From contig CM056738.1 of the NCBI GenBank assembly GCA_029844215.1, forward strand, positions 61,223,593 to 61,287,592: a stretch of DNA of 64,000 nt, in the 5' to 3' direction. The notes beneath the pieces were generated by a model. That model was given only the letters and a program-made list of their open reading frames with translations, was not told the origin of the DNA and made no database searches. This document shows, in pieces, positions 58,347 to 64,000 of this stretch. A program made the position numbers and the translations under genes. The stretch is from Przewalskia tangutica (taxonomy: Eukaryota > Streptophyta > Magnoliopsida > Solanales > Solanaceae). Position 1 is the stretch's first letter. Each line of letters begins with the position of its first letter.

Positions 58347-59446
58347 TGATGCACGATTTAATGCACACACTTTAACACAGGTGCACGTTGTCGACTCAAG
58401 TAATATAGTCTAGGTAAGACCGAATATCGTCCTCAAGGATTGGTTTTCAAGTACCTATTATCTATCCTATGGTATCTATTTGGTTAACGTAAATTGATTT
58501 GGAATTCTAACTAATAATGCATGAGATAAACTAATTATAAAAATACTTTAATTTAAATCAGTTATGATGGATAATTAGGGCTTCCAAGATCATCAATTAT
58601 CCACTCTATTCAATTCTTAATACAATTAGACTGACTTTTTCTTCTACGTTAAGATAGCAGGTTTACTAATTCATTTTATACTCCCGTTAAGGCTATATAA
58701 ACACTCAACCCCAGTAGCGCTCCTTTCTACCTTTCGGTGATAAGGATGACTCTATAGGAGGATTAAGAACAAAAACCCTGTTAATCGCCACGCACCATGC
58801 ATGAATATAGGTATTTAAACCCCTATTAACGCTACACAAGTAATTGAGGTATTTTCATCCCCAATCCGACCTATGTCTACCCACCTTACAGCATATTCAC
58901 AACCTCCTCATTTCGAAGTTTGATTAGAAATCATATAAATAATGATAATTAGTGATCAATTAATTACCAAGCATTCAAAACAATTATTGGGTAAATCTTA
59001 AATAAGTGAAGAAGAAATCAACTACTATATTAATTCATGAATAGAGTTTCAAGTGAATCACAAGGAAATCCCTAATAAAGTAATTAGCTCCTAGACATAG
59101 TCACACTAAGAACTAATATAGTCTCCATACATGAACTGAAATAAATAAAGCAAAAAGAAAGAAAAGAAAATACTCAAGAACGAGTCTCCAAGCCTTCTAG
59201 CATCCAAGGGTTGTGTTGTGGAATATTTACAAGATGGAATGGTGGATGGATGTAGAATGATGAATGGTGGAATGGAGAATGGTTCAATTCATTCTTCTAA
59301 TGATGTAGAGTATTTATAGCCAAAGAATCCTTTTGGTGAAGGGTTAGGGATTTTGTAGGTAGGAAAAGTTATTAGAATCCTTTTTTCTGCCGGTGACATT
59401 TTTCTGGCGGATTGCGTCTCGTCACCGCGGCGCTGGTGACATTTTT
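58347..59446 (-). repeat. 5' LTR of element K, truncated
   Basis: Plus strand TGATGCACGATTTAATGC to about 59446. It matches 54554-55591 closely, then lacks about 220 bp, picks up again at CCGGTGACATTTTTCTGGCG (59389) and ends after a second GCTGGTGACATTTTT at 59446, with no ACACCGATCA end. The last part of the LTR, including its promoter-distal U3 start, is gone. Confidence 0.88.
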
Positions 59447-59451
59447 GAGGG

Positions 59452-59675
59452 TTCGAGACTTTCTGGGTTGTGAGCCGCCAGAGTTCTATGGGTCTAAACC
59501 TGAGGATGATCCTCAGGAGTTTATTAGGCAGATGCAGCGGACTATGCGGGTAATTAAGGCCTCAGAGGCCGAGTCAGTTGTACTAGCTTCTTACTGGTTA
59601 CGCGATGTTGCAGTAAACTGGTTCGAGTCATGGGAACTGTCCAGGGGCGAGGGTACTCCTCCAGCTTTGTGGGAC
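59452..59675 (+). CDS. gag: gag of element H, second part (interrupted by L)
   Basis: In frame with the first part at 54472-54553. It reads VRDFLGCEPPEFYGSKPEDD, then DPQEFIRQMQRTMRV, ESVVLASYWLRDVAVNWFES and SRGEGTPPALWD. This is the retrotransposon gag domain (PF03732-like): the PPEF.GS start, the DPQEFI helix and the VA..WFE core are all present. About 75 residues remain open without a stop. The LTR of L begins at 59676, so the rest of gag and any pol of H lie beyond the window. Confidence 0.88.
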
Positions 59676-60257
59676 TGATCGGTGTATTTTATATACACTT
59701 TTTGAGTCATTTTTAGTTAGTATTTTACTCATTTTGTTTATGTTTAGCATAATATTAGGGTCGTTTTCCTTTCTTTTGTGTCACAGCGGTCAGAAATGGA
59801 GAAATGGCGAAAAGAAGAGAAAACGAGCTTAATTGAGATGGAATTGCACACAAAAAGGGCCAAGAAATGAAGTCTAAGAAGTTTCGGGAATTATAGAGGA
59901 AATCAAACGAAGTCCGGACGAGAAAAAGACGACGAAACGAGAATTCGCCAGAAAAATGTCACCGGCGCCGCGGCGCCTGGAAGCTGAGCCGCGGCGCTGA
60001 TGTCTTCTAAGTCCGAAAGTTCTTGATCTTCGGGCCTTAGCTGATCTGCGGGCAGCGGCAAGCGGGAATTATGAAGTGCTGGGCCGAATTTGACATGTTT
60101 TCAGAATCCTAAAGGGATAACTTTTCCTACCTTAAAACCCTTACCTAAAATGATTCTAATAACTTTTCCTACCTACAAAATCCCTAACCCTTCACCAAAA
60201 GGATTCTTTGGCTATAAATACTCTACATCATTAGAAGAATTATTCATTCTCCATTCT
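59676..60257 (+). repeat. Element L: plus-strand LTR of the K family, first part
   Basis: Starts TGATCGGTGTATTTTATATAC, the LTR start on the K strand, but here on the plus strand. It runs through the palindrome at 59964-59977 and the TATA box at 60213-60220 to CATTCTCCATTCT, where the minus-strand LTR M begins. The sequence continues at 63980-64000. L and the K LTRs are inverted relative to each other, 3.6 kb apart. Confidence 0.9.
60253..60257. other. Left target-site duplication of M (ATTCT)
   Basis: ATTCT before TGTCACGACC. The identical pentamer is at 63980-63984 after GTGTAACA. Confidence 0.9.
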
Positions 60258-63200
60258 TGTCACGACCCGACCGGGATCGCGTTGGTGCCTACACAGGCAC
60301 CGCTACAGGTAAACATCAGAGAAAAATCAGCGGAACATACATGAAACTTATAAATAAAACATCGGAATTAATACAACAGGTTAGCCGATAGGGCTACCTT
60401 CCTGAACATATATAAAAACAACCGAAGCAGTTGCCTCCTTTCTTTTACAAACTGACCCACAATATGTGACTACAGACCTCTAAGAGTGTTAACATAACCA
60501 CTGTGGCGGGACAAGGCCCCGCCGTACCCCTGAATATACATAGCCATGACAACTCCGGAACATTGGAGCCATCTCAAAATGCTGAACCAGGATCCTAAGC
60601 TCGCGGATCCATAACTGTGTACCTATACCTGCGGACATGAACGCAGCCCGAAGTCGATAACAACAGTGCGAATATGGAACAGAAATAACGTACAGTAAAC
60701 AGATCATAACTGTACAAAAGAATGACAAGGACAAGTATAAAAATACATACCAGATCCTGCCGTGTCATTACCACTTATGAACTTAATTTCACATCAATAT
60801 CTTTTTTTCATTCCATTAAGAGTTATAGCCATATCTTACGTACTTACTTAGGAGAAGTCATTAAGTTCATTTCTGTCTAACTTACTTATCTTTCATAACA
60901 TAGTCCGGCCCACTACGGAGGGACACATATACTACCGACCCTGGCGGGACGCGATCGATCACACCATATCAAAGCATGCGTGGAATCCCCATCATCGGCG
61001 GACTAAAAGTGTAAAACATAACCATGGGTCTCACGCCCATAAAATCAATCAAAACAGGTGGTATAACGTCTGGGGGCTTGCCCCTCATTTATACTCTTAC
61101 CCTGGAGAAGGTGGTAAAGCAGGGGGTATAACGTCTTGGGGCTTGCCCCTCATTTATACTCTTACCCTGGAGAAGGTGGTATAACGTCTTGGGGCTTGCC
61201 CCTCATTTATACTCTTACCCTATCTCGACCGGTCGTCAAATAACACATAAAGCGTGGTGGTGCAGTCTCGGGATTTACCCTCACTTATACTCTTACTGGA
61301 GAAGGTGGTATAACGTCTTGGGGCTTGCCCCTCATTTATACTCTTACCCTAACTCAACCGGCCATCATACATAACATAAGCCCTATCGGCTTATCATACA
61401 TAGCATAAGCACCACCAGCTTACCATACATAATATAAGCAAGTTAAGAAATCCCCTAACTTCTTATTAGCTTGTTCATATACACTCTCATTTTTGTTTAC
61501 TTAAGGCACTAACATGTCATTATAAAATCAGAATTTAACCCAACGTACTACGTGCCTCTACTCCTTTAAAATGATTCTCTTTCAAATAAAACTTCCAAGA
61601 TACTAATAACCGGAGTATCAAGTCATATCTACTTTTCACGACAAGTCACAATACTTTTTAGAAATACATTTATAGGCTTCTAAATCAAGTGACTTCTTTC
61701 TTTAAAACTTTAAGCAATTTGTACCTTTAAAACAATTTGCCCTTCTTTATTTCAAATCATTTCTTTGCTTACATTACTGAAGAAAACCATTCTTTTAATC
61801 TTCCATAAAGTTGTTATAACCAACTTCCCATAAAGCCGTTATAACTCTTTATGTCTTAGACAAATTCATTCCTTTTATGACCAAGAAACTTATACTTTCA
61901 ATTCAAATCACATAGCTTTCAAAATACTTCAAGTCTCTTATCTTTTAAGAAAACAAGTTCCTTAACTTTAGAAAGGCAAGAAATCAATACTTTCCAAATC
62001 AAGTATTCTATACTTTTAAATCAATTCATTTCTTCCTTTAAGAATCAAGTCTCATAACTTGAAAAATAAAGTCCCTTATCATTTTAACAATTGAGGTCCA
62101 TAGTCTTAAAACTTCATACGTAAATCCTTATAAATTAAGTAACATATACTTGGTGCGTTGTGAATAAGTTATACTTATTTATAACGATCTTATTCAAATA
62201 GCCATGATCTAGAAAATGTAATACAATTTTGTCTTATCTTAGCTTCTATGCAGATGGAGGATTTCTACTTGTTTTAACATAATGGATTGTCATTACATTT
62301 TCCTTTATTAACGCTGCAATGGCTTGTTCGATACTTATTCTTATTCGTGCCGTAAATTAGCCAAGTCAACTTGGCTCCAAAATACCTCATAACGACTCTT
62401 ACCAACATCCCCCATAAGACTTGGTAAGAACTTAGGATAACTTATACATAACCTTTACGTAGAGTAAATCAACATACATACCTCTTAACTTCTAAGAGTA
62501 GAAGGAATCATGAAATAGTACTACATGTATATTACATACATAGAATCATGTCAAAAGAAGGAAGAGGTTCACATACCTCGCGACGATTGTCGACAAGTAG
62601 CAAAATGCTCCAAAGTACTTCCACCTTGAGCTTTTCCATTCTCCAAGTAGGATACGCTATACTTAGTACATCAACCTATAATGGTCACCATACGTCCATT
62701 AACCTCTTACTTCATACGTAGAATATTCTAGGTGCTAAGTCGCTAAATTCTACGGAAAATCGGACAGCACCTCCTTTGTTTTTACTTACTTTGCCACCTT
62801 TTTCAAGGCCGAATACAATAACCAAACAGCCCCAATTGGCTCACAATTTCTATAAGGTACTCCAATACAAATAAAAACTAAACAGCCCCAATTGGCTCAC
62901 AATTTAGAAAGTAGTCCAATACAAATGAAAAACAAACTAAAAGTCCAAATTCGCCACCTGAGTTCAACCTTACCAATTCTTATCAAATTTCCATTTCAAT
63001 CCAAATTGGTAGCATAACACGATATCAAGTCGTATTTGATAATAATAACCATAATCTTTAAGTAAGTAACATGCGACGATTTTAGTAACGACTAAATTGT
63101 AATCCAACTTAACATGGCTTACATACATTTCGAATTTTCCAAGGCTACAATCAATCCAAAATCCTTATAAACTTCAACACAAATACTACACACTAGCAAC

Positions 63201-63979
63201 ATGTAAAGCTAACAACAAAATAAATAATCTTGTAACACTTTCAAAGAACAAGATTATACCTCCACGAATCTCAATCTAACTTCCAAATCCGAAGTCGCTC
63301 CCTAGTTGTTTAGAACCTCTCCAAGACACTTCAATCCGCTAGTTGAGACCCTTAGAACCATACCAACAACTTTCCTTCAAACTTCCCCTCCAAAACCTAG
63401 AAAGCCACTAGGTTTTCACTTTGCGACTAATACGAAAACTCTCTTTTTCCGGGATTTTTCTATTGAGATACACTTACATAACAGTCATGAACCTTGATTT
63501 AAAGTGTGGAGTTGAATGGACAAGGAACCAATCTTTTTCCTTTTTAAATGCAAGGAACCCGAGAGCACATTTGCTTGTTCCTCCAATTCTCTTGAAATTT
63601 TGCTAAGTATGGAAGCTTGTCTCACTACTAGTAGTATTATATAGGGACATGGAGGGTCAAGATGTGTACAATTGGGTGGCTAGGATGAGGTCTAAGCAAA
63701 TATCAAGCCTTAGTGGGTCCATTGACTTAGTCAATATTGTCAAGCTACTCTTGCAAGACTTGTTCATCAAAGACTTATGGTAAAAGACCATTATGGGCAT
63801 GCCTAAATTCGTCCAAGGCATTCTAAGGGGGGTTACACGTGTCGCCCTCCCATTCGTCACAATATTACGTTTTCCGACAAATTCATAATTCCGATAAATT
63901 TTTACAAGTCTCAAAATCTTAACATTATGAGTTCTTATGTACGTTCTTAAAACATATCTTGCAAATACGGGGTGTAACA
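60258..63979 (-). repeat. Element M: solo LTR of the J-type family
   Basis: Plus strand TGTCACGACCCG to CGGGGTGTAACA, 3722 bp, flanked on both sides by ATTCT with no second LTR, primer-binding site or polypurine tract. This is the signature of a solo LTR left by recombination between the two LTRs of an element. It starts TGTTACACCCCG on its own strand like J and carries the J type of second minisatellite, but lacks the 95-bp array. The AGGTTCACATACCTCGCG block lies near 62566. A TATA-like CTATATAATA is at 63635-63644. No gene. Confidence 0.92.
61050..61350 (-). repeat. Minisatellite of M, ~50-60-bp unit
   Basis: Five to six units like GGTGGTATAACGTCTTGGGG, CTTGCCCCTCATTTATACTC, TTACCCTGGAGAA, the reverse complement of the J unit at 47604-47895. 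One unit carries the extra TCGACCGGTCGTCAAATAAC segment, as the long unit in J does. Confidence 0.9.
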
Positions 63980-64000
63980 ATTCTACCATTCACCATTCTA
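63980..64000 (+). repeat. Element L: LTR continuing after M
   Basis: ATTCT duplication followed by ACCATTCACCATTCTA, which matches the continuation expected from the K LTR (reverse of 55470-55490, CATTCTACATCC region). L runs out of the window here. Confidence 0.75.

Larger units (their letters stand above)
54554..59446 (-). mobile_element. Element K: tRNA-Asp-primed Tat/Athila-like retrotransposon in gag of H
   Basis: On the minus strand the 5' LTR is 58347-59446 (truncated), then the primer-binding site 58323-58340, a gag fragment, a post-pol motif, the polypurine tract at 56097, and the 3' LTR 54554-56096. Flanks are TAGGG (54549-54553) and GAGGG (59447-59451), one mismatch apart. The element has no protease, reverse transcriptase or integrase, so it is non-autonomous. 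Its LTR sequence and primer differ entirely from the other elements. LTR copies are very similar, so it is fairly recent. Confidence 0.9.

Noticed and set aside
1..64000. A captured host gene or a novel cellular system
   Set aside because: Every stretch over about 300 bp could be assigned to an LTR or an element interior by homology within the window; no host exon structure, defence gene or RNA gene was recognised.

Overview
This window is plant nuclear heterochromatin, most likely from a dicot of the nightshade family or a relative. It is built almost entirely of nested LTR retrotransposons. The plant assignment rests on what can be read directly: TG...CA-bounded LTRs of 3-4 kb, primer-binding sites matching plant initiator tRNA-Met and tRNA-Asp, purine-rich polypurine tracts, Ty3/gypsy gag and integrase remnants, and long AT-rich non-coding stretches. 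The Solanaceae assignment is an inference from the style of the LTR ends (TGTTATACCCCG or TGTTACACCCCG at the start, GGTCGTGACA at the end). I found no cellular gene, tRNA gene, rRNA gene or CRISPR array.

The layout resolves into one stack of insertions. The outermost element H (plus strand) holds everything else; its LTR is visible at 42013-44259 and 54093-54259, and its gag at 54472-54553 and 59452-59675. Into the H LTR went G, a minus-strand LTR visible at 29740-30364 and 39859-42012, and J, a full element at 44260-54092. Into G went B (LTR remainder from 3150; gag 4424-5357 and 25321-25611; 3' LTR to 29739) and F (full element, 30365-39858). Into the 5' LTR of B went A (LTR ending at 3149). 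Into the gag of B went C (5358-25320), and into the 3' LTR of C went D (11928-22350, minus strand). Into the gag of H went K, a different tRNA-Asp-primed lineage (54554-59446, minus strand), and L (LTR from 59676, plus strand). A minus-strand solo LTR, M (60258-63979), sits inside L. The deepest chain is H > G > B > C > D. Target-site duplications are perfect for D (CCCTC), F (CATTC) and M (ATTCT), and near-perfect for J and K.

Functionally these are deletion derivatives. No protease, reverse transcriptase or RNase H region was recognisable anywhere. B, C, D, F and J keep gag pieces. C, D and F also keep the C-terminal end of integrase in a shared arrangement, so this looks like a non-autonomous family that spread with another element's enzymes. 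The one clean reading frame is the gag of H, whose frame continues exactly across the K insertion.

Two patterns go beyond ordinary repeat annotation. First, each LTR lineage carries its own minisatellite at the same place in the LTR. Second, copies in the 3-42 kb part differ repeatedly at CTG/CAG sites, which appear as CG. This could be sequencing or consensus error at CHG-methylated sites or a real mutational process, so the degree of gene decay should be read with caution.
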